From Glandiceps talaboti (Eukaryota; Hemichordata; Enteropneusta; Spengelidae), in the NCBI RefSeq assembly GCF_964340395.1, contig NC_135570.1, positions 5,328,322 through 5,392,321 of the forward strand: a stretch of DNA of 64,000 nt, given 5' to 3'. The notes below the pieces were generated by a model. It did no database searches. It was not told where the DNA came from and was given only the letters and a program-made list of their open reading frames with translations. The position numbers were made by a program, and so were the translations under genes. Below, one piece after another: positions 27,406 through 40,641 of the stretch (the stretch's first letter is position 1; each line of letters opens with the position of its first letter).

Positions 27406-29602
27406 ACGTAGTTGAGTAACCAATCAGAGGGTAGTAGACTCCTAGATTTGTAACTATTTCAGGGTTTTATAAACCGTGAACTAAAATGATTTCCCATAGG
27501 GGCTTTGTTACAAAGTGGTCGTTATAAATTGTATGCCATGCACATTGCAAATTGAATTGTCCATAAGTACTGTAGACAAATACAATACATGTGACTTGTA
27601 TATAGAAACAGTATGAAGAAGGATTGCTAAATGCCTTCTAGACGTAATGTGACAAGCTTTTTCAATTATTAGACAGGCAGAATTGCATACCTACATGTAC
27701 TTGTATGGTTTTCATATATGTATACATGATGTAATGTGATGGAACAGAATAAATTGGATCATAGCCATGCTGTTATTTTCTGCACCACATTCCTACCGTT
27801 TCACCAAAAAAAACATGCATGTAGCTTGTCTGCTAGCAAGATTCAGTGACTTCACATTGTTGTTCTAGCCAGCCATGCTGGGATGACAATGTACAAGTCA
27901 CTCATCATGCCAATATATGTAGAGAGACTACATGTATATCACACTTTATTTATTGTACGTGTACGTGTATGTTGATTAGATCAGTTTCATCCATAAATTA
28001 GTACAGTAGCAGGTCGAAATCATGATTGCGTTGGTAGCTGATTTTTGGGTCCACACCCAAAAATCAATCATTGGTCTGCTTATGTAACCACTCTCTACCC
28101 TGTGAGAAAGCATATTATATATGTAATTTATTTGAACACAATAATTCTCAGAGGAATTACTGAAGGTTACAAAGCACAGATAAAATAAGTAAAATAAAAT
28201 AAATTCTAAGTATATATTGAGAAATAAAAAAAAATAAAAAAATAACAATAGTAATAATTTATAATAAAATTGAAACATACTAATGTGTTAAATGAGTTAT
28301 AAGAGTAGGTGTTACTGTGTCTTACAGGACTTAAAATTAAATTTTTCTAGACAACCAATTTCAGAATGTAGTACCCCAAGGATGGCGACCAATAGTCCTA
28401 TATTCCTGAACTGAAAACAGATTTCCTCTAATAATACATGTATGTGTGTTATTAAAATACTTTCATGTCTGTAAATCTTCCATCCTTTAAATCATCACAT
28501 AATCAGTGGTATCCTGAGTGGGCTACCAGCTGCAAATTAGCCCCATGACAAATTGGCTTAGATGGCATGCTGCTCAGAAAAGTGCAGATCTGTATATAAA
28601 TATTTAAAATATAGTTTAGTATACACGGTGTGACAGAAAATGTGAGTACATGTTTGACTTCAGGGAAGAATTTTGTATAGAAATGAGTTGAGTTATGTTA
28701 GTTTATATACATAGCTAGTGGGTAAATTGATTCTTGTCATTCCAGAGATTAATGGATGAATATAACATCAATAGGTATTGTAAAACGGGAAGTCAACATC
28801 TCAGTTGAAATATTGCCTCCCAGGAAATGTCCAATTACAGCGGTATAGTAAGATTATTATAACCTGTATGAGTGATGTATTTCTACTAAACTCCATACAT
28901 CAAAATAATTTCGATATATTATACATGTACAAGGTTTCTCTTGACTTTCTGCAGTAGTGAATAGCTCTCGTAGGGCTGTGGCCTACATTTTTGTCTGAAA
29001 TAAGCTTGTTAAAGTTATTATCAAAACTGCACTTCCCTGTAATGGGAGTATTATTTTTTCAATCTGACAATCGACACCGGGAATTGTTAAAATACCAATA
29101 ATTAGACATTGTATATGTTGATTAGAGGTTGATTCATAATTAGTTTAGGAACGGGTTGATTGCATTTAGTTGATCTTTGGTATAATGTTAATATCAATCA
29201 TGCTGTTTTTACAGTGCGAGGAGACAGCTGTATTGTCACATAGAAATCACATTCAGTGTTTGCCTTGTATGACATTACAATTGTCTTCTGGCAATTTAAG
29301 AACAGCTGATTGCATAGTACGAATTTCCATGACGTTCTTTAAATGTATAAAAATGTTGTCATTTAATCATTAATAGGTATAATCTGTATAATAGTACCAA
29401 GTTTGAGTTGAGTCGATTACAAGTAATGGTTAATTAAAGTATGTTTCAGTAAGTAGAATACTGCGAGTACTTTTAATTATGCAACAAAAATTACACCTTA
29501 AAACTCAACTTGTTCCCGTTTAAGTTAACAGAATGCACCAGGTAGTCAAACCATTTCTGTGGTTATAACAATGTAACACTGATTGTGTTTTGTTTTTATC
29601 AG

Positions 29603-29754
29603 GTTAACCCAGGAAGTAAAGCTGCCAAAGCTGATGTAACAGCTGGTGATGAAGTATACAGTATAAATGGTCAGAGCACAGATGATTTAGAACTCAATGA
29701 TGCTATCAATCTAATCAAATCATCTACAAATACAATAGAATTACATATACGAAG
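29603..29754 (+). CDS. Exon 1 of window: C-terminal half of a PDZ domain
   Basis: The acceptor is TTTTTATCAG at 29593-29602 and the donor is AAG|GTAATA. The exon enters in phase 0 and leaves two bases of an Arg codon. Its 50 residues show PDZ hallmarks in order: VNPGSKAA, then GDEVYSING, then the alpha-B helix region around NDAINLIKSS, then the last strand IELHIRR. PDZ domains bind C-terminal or internal peptides of partner proteins; in PDLIM/Zasp the partner is alpha-actinin. The N-terminal half, with the carboxylate-binding loop (usually GWGFRL or similar), must lie on an upstream exon that I could not find in the preceding 29.6 kb. The VNPGSKAA turn is typical of PDLIM/Zasp. GDEV.SING, DL and the I.L..S.T...I.R pattern are closer to synaptopodin-2. 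Confidence 0.88.
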
Positions 29755-30127
29755 GTAATACATGTGAATATAGAACAATATGATTTATATCATTTATACC
29801 ATTTGCTAGTGTTGTCTTACTCTATCAGGATATTACTTCACCATTGAAAAGGGTTTGCCAATGTGTGAGGGCACCCAAATAGCTCACTATACAGACTGCA
29901 ATGTTAAGCATGTGCATCCAAAATTGAATGCGTTTAAACCAAAACTATAGGATTTATATCCTGGTTATTCTATGTCATGGCAACACATGTCTATGTTATT
30001 GAATTTCTACTTCATATATATGAATCCAAACATTCAAAGTCATCACTACATTGTGTACTTTTCAAATATGAATCAAAACCATTTTTTTCCATTTTTCATA
30101 AATTATGCTAGTGCTGGTATAATTATA

Positions 30128-30254
30128 TTATTCCCCAAATTTCATCCAGCTCGAAAATACTTGTGACCTAAGGGTTTGTGTCTCTTCACTCAAATTGACA
30201 AGGCCCCTTAAGTCTCCAATATTTCTTGGCTGAACAAAGATAAAGAAGAGTAAT
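30128..30254 (+). mobile_element. MITE-like element (family A)
   Basis: It starts TATTCCCCAAATTTCATCCA, contains GTGACCTAAGGG and, inverted, GACAAGGCCCCTTAAG. It ends CTTGGCTGAACAAAGATAAA and a partial TIR. Confidence 0.6.
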
Positions 30255-30599
30255 GTTTTAAATATTCATGTTTGAACATCAGTTACTAGGTAATCTTTGG
30301 TTCTAAAAGTTTATAAAGGTGAGATAAATGATACTATGATAAGTTAAGTAACACAGACTTTCCTGTAAGGCTGTGTGAGGAATATGCCTTTGACATCAAG
30401 TTGTCACACTGCTAGAGATATCAAGCAAAGAAAAGATTATGTGACATAAGCCATATTATTAGTTGTGTGTTGATGAATAACAGTTATCATGGGTAAAACT
30501 AATTGTTCCACTATCCTTAATATGCAGCCCAGAGACTTGTCATTTGGCTTTGAAAGCTGGTGATCCGCCATTGATGGAAATGATTTGAAAAACCAACGC

Positions 30600-30659
30600 A
30601 GAATGAATGAATGAATGAATGAATGAATAAATGAATGAATGAATGAATGAATGAATGAA
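30600..30659 (+). repeat. (GAAT)n microsatellite
   Basis: About fifteen tandem tetranucleotides with one GAATAAAT interruption. Confidence 0.95.
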
Positions 30660-30867
30660 ATTTATTTTCCCCAGATAATAAAAATAAGCTACGCTTTCAA
30701 AGAACATACATAAATATACAAAATGAATACACAAGAAATACATAATTGTTATCCAAGTCTTTAGGCTATGTAATATTTGATGAATTTTTTTGAGATTTGT
30801 CCCCAAATTAGCAAATATGTGGAATGACAGTAACTTTTATTTGACAACACAGAGTACTACAAGTAAT

Positions 30868-30922
30868 GATTTAGATTCAAATTCAGATTCAAATTCAGAT
30901 CCAGATTCAGATTCAGATTCTA
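30868..30922 (+). repeat. (GATTCA)n microsatellite
   Basis: Imperfect hexamers ATTCAGATTCAAATTCAGAT and so on. In one frame they encode an Asp-Ser run, which is not part of the gene. Confidence 0.9.
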
Positions 30923-31599
30923 TTTGCATTTCAAGGCCTCCAGCCCATGTGCAAAAGGGTGTCATATTTCTATAATAGAATAGATAGTGAAACATAAGAC
31001 ATATGTCAAACAATCAGTAATCCAAAAACATATACAAAAGCATAATTATGTATACATTAAACCACGCAAAACTTTAACTATTCAGAATTTCTTAACGGCT
31101 CTTAAAAACCTTATAAACATACATATACAAATGTCTTCTAATGACAGCATCCTTTGACTGTAATAAAACTTACAATCATTTGGATGGAACTGTCGTGGAA
31201 TGTATTTGACTCTTAAATTATGATATTGAGGACATTCAAAAAGAAAATGTTATTCATCTTCTACCGTTCTTGTGTGACAGACTTTACAAAGTTGTCTTTA
31301 CAATTGATTAATGATATTGAAAGGATTCATTAATGGAGTGTTGAACTTGGTTCTTATCCAGACTATCCAAAGGATTTACAGATAGATATGTCATTCTACA
31401 TAACTCTATAAATCAATTGTGAATGTTTGATGCATTCTTACCATAGTACTGAGTATCAAAACAAATTACTTTGTATGCTGGTATGTTGGGCATGGCTAGT
31501 GTCATCATGTAGATGATGAAGAGGGGGCCTAGGTTATAAATGCAGTCACTGTATACTACATGTATCTGTATTTAACTCCAGAAGTTGAGCTCAGAGATA

Positions 31600-31600
<1 letters not shown>

Positions 31601-31632
<32 letters not shown>
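31601..31632 (+). repeat. (TGTC)8 microsatellite
   Basis: Eight perfect TGTC units. Confidence 0.95.
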
Positions 31633-32238
31633 ATCAGTCTGTATCATCAATATTTCAAGAACCCAGGGCTAGTTTGAAAATAAAATTTGGTGTAGAGATT
31701 CTATGAAGCAATGGGTAGAACTGATTAGGTTTTGGAAATATCCTATGAATATTAATGATGTATTTGCATAAATAAGGATTTTTGATAATATCTTCAGAAT
31801 GCAATCTTCAAATTTCATATATTGTTGTGTATACATTGACCATATTAAAGTGCATGTGTTCCATAACGTTTGTTTCTTTAGATGTTAACTTTACGTGAGT
31901 AATTATTTTAATTAAGTTCAAAACATCTACTTATGTGTAATCCAAAAACAGACCCATTGTTTGGGAATTCCAGTCACAATCATCCAGTCAATTACCTTTA
32001 TTCTGATGCATGAAGATGTCTCCAATATTATTGACTCCAGGGAATTTTCAGATGAAAAGTTTGCAAATGTTTAGGTATTCTTTCATGAAAAACTTATCCA
32101 TTTGGGTGACACATACCCAGATAACTATTGGAGTAAACCCCTATTATTATGTACACAGTCTAGCCTACTACATTATCTTCATCTAAATCTAAGTGATGTT
32201 ATACATTCTAATGAAATGACCATCTGTGACTGTCTATC

Positions 32239-32601
32239 TACAACTGCTGACATCAGACTGTTGACAAACAGAACCTGTTACAAACAGGGAAAGTAAACAA
32301 ATGAATTGGATTAAAAACACTTGACACAGGATGTTGGAAGAGCAGAAACTTGTATTACACACTATGGTTTGATAAGAACAGTTTTATGGCCTCTTTATGT
32401 GTACATGAAATGCCAGGGGAAATGTTTGTGAACTGAACTATTATGTAAAGTGGTCATAAAACTGTTCTTATCAAATGATGGAATGTAATACAAGTCTCTG
32501 TACTTCCAACATGCTGTGCCAAGTGTTATTAATCCAATTCAGTTTACTTTCCCTGTTTGTTACAGTTTCCAGTTGTTCACAGTCTGATGTCGGCAGTTGT
32601 A
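32239..32601. mobile_element. Fold-back element, about 150-base inverted arms, 60-base loop
   Basis: The left arm (32239-32391) begins TACAACTGCTGACATCAGAC and the right arm (32452-32601) ends with its inverse, GTCTGATGTCGGCAGTTGTA. Other matching landmarks are AACAGGGAAAGTAAAC, GAATTGGATTAA, ACACTTG.CACAG.ATGTTGG and TTTGATAAGAACAGTTTTAT. Arm identity is roughly 80-85 percent by eye. No coding content; a non-autonomous fold-back transposon is the likeliest origin. Confidence 0.8.
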
Positions 32602-33606
32602 CTAAGCTGTCAGATCTCTTTATTCTGTAACAGTGTTGATATTTAAACTATCAAAGTTACATGCAACATAATAATACCCTGTAAATTGTTGAAAGCAAAT
32701 CTCTACGTTTTGATCCGTTATTGACTCAGCTGACTGCATAATAATGGATTGGAATTCCATTAGATTTTATTATTTCCATTCATGTTTCCTCTTGAGAAAG
32801 GATGATTATTGGCGAACACTAAATGTACAAATACCATCCGTTTCTCTTTACAAAAATTGTAAATTCTCTGATATTTCAAAATAGATTATTTGTGAAAGTC
32901 GCTGACTGACATTTTATATACAAAGTGATGTCTCTTCAATTGTAAAAAATTTGAATAATTTGTACTTTTAAATGATTTGAAAAATAAATGATTGAAAATT
33001 GCTGACCAAACACTACCAGTATATAGATAGATTATCTCCCCTACAGTTGTACAGACTTGAATATAGAGATTTGAGATGGACGTGCATTCTTGAATAATTA
33101 ATTTAAAGACAAGGTGTTATAGGCATTTGAAAATCAATTTTGTATGTTGTTCAATTATTACATGAAAATTACTTACTTAAATTAGAATTTATAAAAACTG
33201 GGAAAGATTTCCCAAGGGTTTGTTTTGAATGATATCAGGTTGTCATGGAGTTCAGTATAAACACATAGGTCGTAGTTTTAATTATTCAAATAGCATTTAC
33301 GTAGCTGATGGTGAATATTCCTCAGTAAAATTTGTTTATATGTTTATCATGATATTTCTGTCATTAGTGATGGCATTAGTATTGTTACAATGAAGAGTTC
33401 TTTTCTAATTTGCTAGTCCAGGGCTAGCCAGGTGTTATAGGGGAATGCTACTCAAGGAAATAGCATTTTCATACACGCTTGGTTCTGGAGAGTCATGTCA
33501 TGATTTTACACGACCTACAATTACTAGTGATTTCAGAAAAAAACATCAAGTTGATCTTGTGCTTCTACAGGGTATCCTTGCTGTGGGCCATTGCTTCATT
33601 AGTTAA

Positions 33607-33709
33607 TAAGGTACGTCATGACAGGGCGCCCTCACACATCAGTCAACCCCTCCCAGAGAGAGGCGAGAGGAGGCCATTGAGGGCAGAATGACATGACATA
33701 TCTTACAGT
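33607..33709. mobile_element. Small fold-back element (family B), copy 1
   Basis: The left end AAGGTACGTCATGACAGGGC and GCCCTCACACATC pair with the right end TTGAGGGCAGAATGACATGA and CATATCTTACAGT. Related copies lie at 51690 and 52337. Confidence 0.6.
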
Positions 33710-33953
33710 CTTAATGGGAATCAGCAGAAATAATATATTGATGAATATTGATGACCCCTGAGTGCTTATTCCCCAGTGTTAAACATTTCTCATGAATATT
33801 CATAACTATGAATGTTATTTCTGTTGACTTCCCATACACAATGTGTTTCTGTGATGCTTTCATTGCCATGGAAACCAGTATTCACAGCAAGATGTAACAA
33901 TAATTGATAATACAAATATTGAGCTAAAATTAATGTCTGTCTTTCTATTGCAG

Positions 33954-34078
33954 GAAAAATATACCCGGCAGCTCATATATAAGTAAAACTTCATTTACGA
34001 CATCAAACGGTCCGATAGAAGATATGTCAGAAACAACAACCAAAACGGTCATGATGAATTCAGACCAAGGTTCAGGAG
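33954..34078 (+). CDS. Exon 2: Ser/Thr-rich linker after the PDZ domain
   Basis: The acceptor is CTTTCTATTGCAG at 33941-33953 and the donor is GAG|GTATGT. The incoming base completes the split Arg codon (AG|G), giving IRRKNIPGSSYISKT across the junction. The 41 codons are rich in Ser, Thr and Asn and include TTTKTVMM. The exon exits in phase 1 (one base, G), the phase used by most later introns. No domain is recognised; it looks like disordered linker. The clean phase match with exon 1 and the strong splice sites support it although it is short. Confidence 0.82.
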
Positions 34079-37000
34079 GTATGTATTCTACAATTATTTG
34101 AACTAGTTTGTGCTCTCTTTAGTTTTGTCTATATTGCAAACCTGAAAATGTGAAATCAGGTGTATGATTCTGCCCAATAGCAGGGACTACAACTGTATCA
34201 TTATAAGATAAGATATGATAAGATATAACTTTATTACAACCATATAGAAAATTGACAATTCTATTTGGGTAAATACATTTAAGTGTAATATTAAGATATT
34301 AAAGAACACCACAATGAAATAGGCTAATGTTATAAGTATATAAGTAAAGCAATTTTCCTGATTAAATAATATTACATGATTGAGTTAATTTATATGAAAG
34401 GGGTGGTTGACCCTACATTGCGGGACACAAGAGCATTTCTTATATGTCATTGAAAGGTGCTGGTGGCGTAATGGCACTTTTGATCTATTTTGATCTGTAA
34501 CATGAATGGTTTATATTTGGTAACTTTGAAAATTAGGGTTAACATTCTGGATATGAATGAATGCCAGTCTAGTACGGCATTGTACATGTATAGATGAGTT
34601 GTCAACGAAATACGTGTAAAGGAATTTCTTAAGCTACGAAAATTACGCCGTCGAAAAATGGAAACTTTATTATTTGAATTATTTTGTGGGTTTGGATCGC
34701 CTAAAGGTAGCGTTACATAGATATAGTAGTGTTTGTAAGAATTTTGACTGCCAAATGATGAAATTCAGCGGTGTTAGTAAGATTCTTGTTCAGCCAGACA
34801 AGTGTATGTTTCAGATTATCTGTCTTTTGTTGTATCAAATGTTGTAATATTAACAATAAAAATTCACCGATAAAAAGCCCTTAATCAAATTAGTGATATT
34901 GCTGCAACAAGTATTGAATAGGTGAACGAATACATTGTAAAAATGATATGCTCCAAAAAACTAAACTGCATTTACGTAAGGTCCATTTTGGATTTAAATA
35001 CTGGATTAAAATCTAAAGTGTGAAAACCGGTTGTTTGGCAGAGTTTAGAAAAAGTTGGTCCAGAACAAAAGAATTATCCCATGTAATCTTAATTAAGATA
35101 ACACTAATGAGATGACCTGGGATTGAAACATTCCCCTTTAAATATTTCAGTTACAATCTGAAAGTCATAATTACCCACAGGCAATACCAGCTAGATAAAG
35201 ATAACAAGAAAAGAATTTGTAGATTTTCTGATGAAAGCTGTGTTCTTGAAGTAAAAATAAAGTAAGCTGTACCTACTGGAGAATTTTTACATTGTATATT
35301 TTAGTTATTCACTAATTGAAGTCGACAAAGTTAAGTGCATAGCTGGGTGGTCTGTTGATATTGAATATGACATCAAAGTTATAGTGGGTTTTAAAATAAG
35401 CTGGTATGACTCAATACCACTGGTAGTGATTCATAAAAACCTGGCGTGATAAAAAAATGCCCTTGGTCCCAAGAAGTTGATAAAAATCTGACATTTCGAG
35501 ATTAACCAATTCAGAGCTTAAGTTGTTATGCTATAGTATGGGGTTGATTAATGATTGCTTAGATGGTATAAATATATTGGTGTATAATTACTCTGCAATA
35601 GTTTAAGCTCTAGATAGTCATTTGTCAGAGCTGCATATCTATTGAATAGAAACTCATAGTTTGCATTCCATAGCGATCCTAATCCAAACCTACTATATAC
35701 ATTGTAAGCTGATCAGATTTTTCAGCCCAGAAATTGGTGCTGAATTTGAAATTGTAATAAATCCAATAATTGTATCATTCATGTAAACCTAAGATGTTAT
35801 TGCATGACTTATATTCAGACTGGAAGGTGAGGTACAACACTCTGATCTATTGAATACTAATTAGCAATTATTTGACTGAAGTTGTCAACTACACGTACCT
35901 GTCAATGTATGATGATTTACTACAGACATATACCCTATTCTTAACAAATTATTACAGACACATACACGGTTAACGAATTACCACAGACATATACCATGTT
36001 GTTCATGTGATTCATCTGTTACTAAGGCTTATTAAACTGGTTGTCTAGTGCTGTAAAACCGGGCAAGTCTAGGGGTGGGTTAGGATCGATAGATTGGAAA
36101 GCTAATGACAAGTTTCAAGCTAGCATAGAGTATCTAAGACTATTATTAGCCTAATTTTTAATGCCTGATGCGTGCTATATCCAGCTGTACATCTATCATT
36201 GACCAAGGGCACACCATGGGACTGTAAACATACTTGACATAAAAACTTTACTTTGTTGTAGAACATTTTGATAAATTCTTTGGTCAATTAGAACTGCTGT
36301 TTCTGCTTATATTAATGCTACTGTGCATGACTGGGTGTTTCCTTGACCCAACAGATGAAGGCTTTCCACATGACGCTCAAATTCTTGCAGTATGTATCAC
36401 ACTCAGCCCATTTACAGCTTACATAGTCTGTCACTGATTGTTGCAGACAAGGGGATGTGTACTTATGATTTTAGATGGTTACTTTTAAGAAAACCTGCTG
36501 TTATCATTTGAGAGATCTTTATTTCCAAGAAATCTTTAACAGGGATGTTGGCTAACTTGGACACTATTTTCAAGTTTTAAAGAAATTATACAAATATTTC
36601 CATAAAGCTCATGTGGCATCTTAATATTGCTTTACATCTGTAAATGAATAAAAACATCTCCATATAGTATTACCAGGTTTAACATGTATGCATGTGAATT
36701 TTCTAGGTGCTTGGTGTCACCAACAACTTTTTGGGTGCACACAAAAATTACATCATCAATTTATTCATTTGGTTTGCCTAAGTGTAATGTTATGAATCAC
36801 ATGATTACTAGTATCCCATAGACTTGGTTGTCAAACTCAATGCACTGGCTTAATATGTCTTGGTGAACATGGTCTAGTGACTATATGTATGGTCGTTTTT
36901 CTATGATTTCTCTCTCTCTCTCTACACGTATAGTCAAATGGACAAATTCAACTGAAAATCTAGGAAAATGTAAATTTCCTGCTTGGGAAAGGGTGGAAAG

Positions 37001-37414
37001 TGCTTGTCAGTATAATAATGTATCATGCACACTGACAGGTGATTGTAATTGGTTACTTCATTCAGTTTACTACAAACTCAACTCACCCTCCATTATGAAA
37101 GTAAATCACGTGAGGATGCAATAACATTACGTTTATATCAACACACCAATAGCATTAAACTACCACTGTCGGTGGTAAGAACGAAATGTTGTGTTAGAGA
37201 AATCCATTTGACAAGATGGTGGAGATGATCATAGTACATGTAGTTACTAGACTAAGCGAACAAGACAAATAGCCAAGTCTTTGGGCTAAGATACGTGGCT
37301 GTGATGAATCAATATGTTTCAGTAAGTTTGTAATTCCACAGATGAAATAAATATAATACAGAAACAGGTTCATATTTGAGAGAATAACTGAGGATTAACA
37401 TGTTCTTGTTATAG
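34079..37414 (+). other. Intron 2 (3336 bases)
   Basis: It contains a dispersed repeat at about 34960-35135 (shared with 18.6 kb) and another at 36720-36800. No exon is seen. A (CT)n patch at 36911-36924 is the only simple repeat. Confidence 0.7.
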
Positions 37415-37726
37415 TGAAAACTGGTGACTCAATCAGTACATTAGTTGATTTCAGTGACGTAGATCTTCAGAATTTACCCGGAAATGTGGCAGTGGTTAAA
37501 AAAACCACTACGAAGGTCACCAAAATCACACGCTGTACATCACCAGCCAGGTGGTCTTCCACTGAAAGTCTCACCTCAACCGAAGGTGAACGCAATAGAC
37601 GAGATCATAATCGAACGCCACCAATCACAGTGCAGGTTTCTACAGCTCCAGATAGGAGTATTTATCACATATCTGAAGTACCATCTCGGTCAACTCATAT
37701 TTTGTCACCACCTTTAGGTGGGGCAG
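37415..37726 (+). CDS. Exon 3: basic, Ser/Thr-rich linker (104 codons)
   Basis: The acceptor is TTCTTGTTATAG at 37403-37414 and the donor is GCAG|GTCAGT. Entry and exit are both in phase 1 and the length is 312, a multiple of three, so it can be skipped without frameshift. It begins VKTGDSISTLVDFSDVDL and continues through a basic Thr-rich stretch (VVKKTTTKVTKITR), then TSPARWSSTESL, ending SPPLGGAG. The RWSSTES and RSTHILSPP segments look like possible phosphorylation or 14-3-3-type sites, which is inference. The open frame runs past the donor to a stop codon at 37759. No known domain. Confidence 0.85.
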
Positions 37727-40641
37727 GTCAGTATTCAACAGACCCTAACAAGTCGATATGATTGCTGAGATGTGGAATGGTATTAATTATATAGGGTCTG
37801 ATGCTTGAGTACTAATGGATTGTTGAGTTTCAATGTTGCCTCAAGGTGTCACTATGGCTGTATGTTTACATGTTTGCTTATCTCTGTGTTTTCCACACCA
37901 CTGGCATGTTGTATGGTTTAGCAGTCACTTTAGCATCTATGATGACAGTTTAATATACAAATGTCCTCTTTGATAGACATTTATCATAAACAGCACCCCT
38001 AGTGGTGTCAGTGTACTTATGCAAATATTGATAGGTGCTTATCTTATACAGTGCCCTCTAGTGGTATCATTTGGTATGACTGTAAACAGCTCTCCTTCAT
38101 ATTGTTTACTTATAGTTTTTTGTCGTCCACAGACAATTTCTTCAAAATCCATATCCTGTTATATTTGCAACTTGTTCATTTGCATTGATATTTAGTATTC
38201 ATACTTAATCATGAAAAGTGCAAATGAACACTAAATACTGAAAATTGAAGTATTTTTTGCTAACGATACAAAGAATGGCATTTGTCTGATCATCAATATA
38301 TCAAGATGGCGTGTCACTGAAAAACTTTGTCTAAGGCTCGGAATATAAAATCACCTTAATCAAAACATCCAGACAAAAGCTGCATGTAACAAGTATAACC
38401 TCCAGCACTATCTGATTACACAAACTCCTGTTGTCATGTCAACGTGTTGTTGTAACATCATTGTGGTCATTTTTGCGAAGTTATGAAGTTTAAAAGAAAA
38501 ATGTGATTTGATGATAATAAAAATTTTAATTATCTACTGATACAAGTCAAAATATTTTATCTTGTATAACTTCTTCTACTGTTCTAGGCTAAGTCTTTTC
38601 TAATCTGTGTTCTTCAAGTTCTTGACAGCATAAAGATAATATTAAAAGATCAGAGAATTGGATAAAACATAATATTCTCTAGGATAAAATAAAGAAAGAA
38701 AGGAAACACTACTTAGTATTTTGTAGAAATATTCCATAATATCTCCATTTAATGATTCAGCTCACAATCTGTGTGTTTTTATATCAATTTGATTTATACA
38801 TTATTCAATAATTAATTTTTACAGAGCTTTAAGTATTTTATACGCGATACACGTACAGAATGAAAAAAGACGTGAGTGTAATTTCAGATATGGAATACCG
38901 GAATGATATAATTTCCAATAAGTGGGTTTGTAAGTTTATTGACATTGATGATTAGTTATCAGTCTTATCATTATATCAGTGTTTTGCTAAGGTCGGTAAG
39001 TAGGTAAAATCTACCAGGGTTCCCATCTCATTTTACCTGGGTTCCCAAACAAAATTACTATAGACTCTGTGGGGAAACACTGCCATTTTTACCCCTTTCT
39101 CCCTTTCTGTTACCGGGGTTCCCCAAACTTGATGTATATCTCAACAATCTGGTTAATATTCTCTGAAATTGCAGCAGTTGATAATTTTCAAAGATTTATT
39201 GAGAGATCCTTTGCTTACTGCAGCCAATTTATGTGTTCAATTTATAGTGTTCAATTATGTATTACAGGAATAAATTCCAAATTAAAATATTTTGCAGATA
39301 TTTATTACATCAGAAGGGCTCTGTCTCTCATAAATATATTTTGAGTGATATAAATTGATAGCAAAAACATGTATATGTAGTGAACATAGTTCTGTATACT
39401 ATTTGTATTCGTTTCTATTGTATCTGTGCTGACATTGTGTTTGTGAAAAAATGCTTTTGTTTATCATAAAAATACTACTCTGGCACTCAAGGTCTTGGTT
39501 TACTAAGGCACAAACTAAAACTGTTGTGACATATTGATATAGGCTATTGCATGAACGTTAGTTTGATTGTACTTGCAGTAGGGTGGCATCTCTGATGAGA
39601 TCATATGATCTTGAAGTGTACGTTTTGGGGGAATTTAATGTTTATTGTACCATCTTGATCACAAGGTGATTAGAATCACACAACAGAGGAACTGCTATCA
39701 CCCACTTGTGTAATCTACAACATCGATCGAACGACAACAGTTTTAGTTTGTGTCTGAGTAAATTGAGACTTCGATTGCCAGAATAGTAAGATATTGAGTT
39801 TAAAGAAAAAACCTGTTTGTGTTTTTGTAATTGTGTAAGATTTATCTAGAGTGTAGTATTTGTAGTGAAAGGAAATGAATTTTATTTCAACACAGACGTT
39901 TCAACGCGGTTGAGTATTATTGAGGTGTCTGAGCTGATCATGATTCTCAGTAGAATGTCTGTTGTTAGCCCAAAGACTTGTCGTGGTCTCAAGATCATAA
40001 ACCACATCTCGAAAGTGATTCCATAGCAGGTCTTGTGGCAAGGCTTGTGAATGATGTACATTAAAACACATACTGTGCTACAAGACATCCTAAGATGATC
40101 TTCACCAGAATAGTTGTCCTGTACTTACAACGATTCATCTGCTGCAAAGGCTCCCTGATGGTCAGTGGTGATGGAATGTGTTTGCAAAGGTTAACAAGCC
40201 TGGTAAAAGTGGGTGGGGGATCTGGTAAAAACTGTTTCATATCTTTGATGGGGAATGGTACCCCAGTAAATACCTAGAGAATTCAGATAGATATTACCTA
40301 CATAGGAGAGACTATCATTCAGAGCAGTATTGTGAACCTGAATCAGAAGCTCACTTTCCTTTGCTGTGAAAATTGAACTGTATATGTCTCGTAATTTGTA
40401 AATTGTCATTTACCAAGTTAAATAGTTTGGGTTTGATGTTGTTTTTATTGCAGTGTAGTGTCTTGCATCACTGTGTTTGTATATTGCCACCGTTGTTGTA
40501 TTGAAACCAGCACACTGCATGCAGCCAAGAAATGGAATGAATTTTATTTTCAGCCATTACCCCGGTATACCCTTCCCGATAGTGATAGTATAATGATTAT
40601 GTTAAAATGTAATGTTAATGTTATTGGTTTTCTCCTTCTAG
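37727..40641 (+). other. Intron 3 (2915 bases)
   Basis: It contains a diverged direct repeat at about 37978-38070, each unit with a CTCF-like word (CACCCCTAGTGGTG, TGCCCTCTAGTGGTA). No exon is supported. Confidence 0.7.

Larger units (their letters stand above)
24181..29602. other. Presumed intron upstream of the PDZ exon; no exon seen
   Basis: No coding exon is supported between 24181 and the acceptor at 29602 beyond SINE-like copies at 25.2 and 27.2 kb. No open frame resembling the missing PDZ N-terminal half was found in either direction. Confidence 0.4.
29755..33953 (+). other. Intron 1 (4199 bases)
   Basis: It holds a family-A MITE (30128), (GAAT)n at 30600, (GATTCA)n at 30868, (TGTC)8 at 31601, the large fold-back element at 32239-32601 and a small fold-back element at 33607. 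No further exon is seen. Confidence 0.75.

Noticed and set aside
29170-29373. Open frame with an acceptor-like TTTTTACAG at 29208-29216
   Set aside because: No matching donor, no PDZ-like residues, and it does not join exon 1 in frame.
30868-30922. Asp-Ser-rich coding repeat
   Set aside because: Hexamer microsatellite in intron 1 without splice sites.
36885-37124. 79-codon open frame before exon 3
   Set aside because: Lies in intron 2, no phase-compatible splice sites, and not similar to known proteins.
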